Shown one piece after another: positions 37,151 through 37,301 of a stretch of 37,301 bases of DNA (positions are counted from its first letter, which is position 1; every line of letters starts with the position of its first letter). The notes beneath the pieces were generated by a model, which saw nothing but the letters and a program-made list of their open reading frames with translations, made no database searches and was not told where the DNA came from. The stretch covers positions 1 through 37,301 of the forward strand of contig JAHHGZ010000058.1 in NCBI GenBank assembly GCA_019359595.1. Reading direction: 5' to 3'. This DNA is from Cyanomargarita calcarea GSE-NOS-MK-12-04C (GTDB lineage: Bacteria > Cyanobacteriota > Cyanobacteriia > Cyanobacteriales > Nostocaceae). The position numbers and the translations under genes are program-made.

Positions 37151-37194
37151 AATCAAAAAGCCTCCTCTTTATTAAAAGAGAAGGCTTTTTGATT
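37151..37194. terminator. Bidirectional terminator of the rRNA operon
   Basis: AATCAAAAAGCCT (37151-37163) pairs perfectly with AGGCTTTTTGATT (37182-37194), with an inner CTCTTT/AAAGAG continuation and a four-base loop. Runs of A on one side and T on the other make it rho-independent on both strands. It lies just after the 5S gene on the minus strand and would also stop transcripts from the kinase side. Confidence 0.85.
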
Positions 37195-37201
37195 TAAAAT
37201 T

Positions 37202-37301
37202 AATCCTGGCACCGAGCTATTTTGGCGTAGGGCTACCCCTAAACTATCGTCGCCGCAGCAGCGTTTCACCTCTGAGTTCGGGATGGTTCAGTGTGGTTCC
37301 A
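37202..37301 (-). rRNA. rrf: 5S ribosomal RNA, 3' part
   Basis: The reverse complement reads TGGAACCACACTGAACC, ATCCCGAACTCAGAGGTGAAACG and ends with AAAATAGCTCGGTGCCAGGA, which are the conserved loop and 3' stem of cyanobacterial 5S rRNA. The 5' end, about 15-20 bases, lies beyond the right edge of the window. It marks the distal end of an rRNA operon transcribed leftward into the window. Confidence 0.95.

Noticed and set aside
36975-37175. 66-codon frame after the histidine kinase
   Set aside because: It runs through the rRNA operon terminator and has no family resemblance.

Overview
The window reads as chromosome of a filamentous, heterocyst-type cyanobacterium (order Nostocales). Evidence: an NDH-1 subunit H gene, a Calvin-cycle type GAPDH next to murC/murB, a glycine-tailed RRM protein, a TLP40-like cyclophilin, about twenty HIP1 octamers (GCGATCGC), heptameric short tandem repeats of the GGAGTTA/TAACTCC type between genes, and many Uma2-family genes. 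I cannot name the species.

Layout. 1-2200 is accessory: a Uma2 gene, an intact MNT/HepT toxin-antitoxin pair and decayed gene pieces, including a dihydroorotase tail with an in-frame stop. 2266-6187 holds a CrtI/CrtISO-like FAD oxidoreductase opposite an ABC ATPase plus MCE-protein pair (Mla/TGD-type lipid transport). 6414-17600 is mostly housekeeping: RRM protein, dnaG, a two-domain cell-wall protein whose amidase domain has lost zinc ligands, a low-Mr tyrosine phosphatase, YbaB/EbfC, murB, murC, a 1.15 kb leader region, gap2 and thiL. The cyclophilin gene (17616-18716) follows thiL on the same strand. Then come three Uma2 genes, two of them a recent tandem duplication with one locally diverged patch.

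20842-25960 carries a MITE-like element, a large dynamin-like GTPase, a split photolyase/cryptochrome pair in which the FAD domain gene precedes and overlaps the alpha/beta domain gene, a fifth Uma2 gene and an AraC remnant. ndhH follows (26078-27262). 27263-32200 is a graveyard island: an IS200/IS605-type end, a 5'-truncated membrane protein abutting a doubly truncated CHAT gene, an IS5-like transposase fragment, paired palindromes, an unknown lysine-tailed protein, broken GNAT and RelE/YhaV-like genes and a second MITE copy. 32230-37301 returns to core genes: lepA, an IS605/omega-RNA-like relic, an orphan ribbon-helix-helix-like protein, a GAF-histidine kinase, a strong bidirectional terminator and the 3' part of a 5S rRNA gene on the minus strand, marking the end of an rRNA operon that runs off the window.

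The observations most worth following are the order-swapped split photolyase, the pseudo-amidase/glucosaminidase fusion, the solo dynamin-like GTPase, the tandem Uma2 pair with a concentrated divergence patch, and the MITE family with a sub-repeat that also sits in the loop of a terminator.
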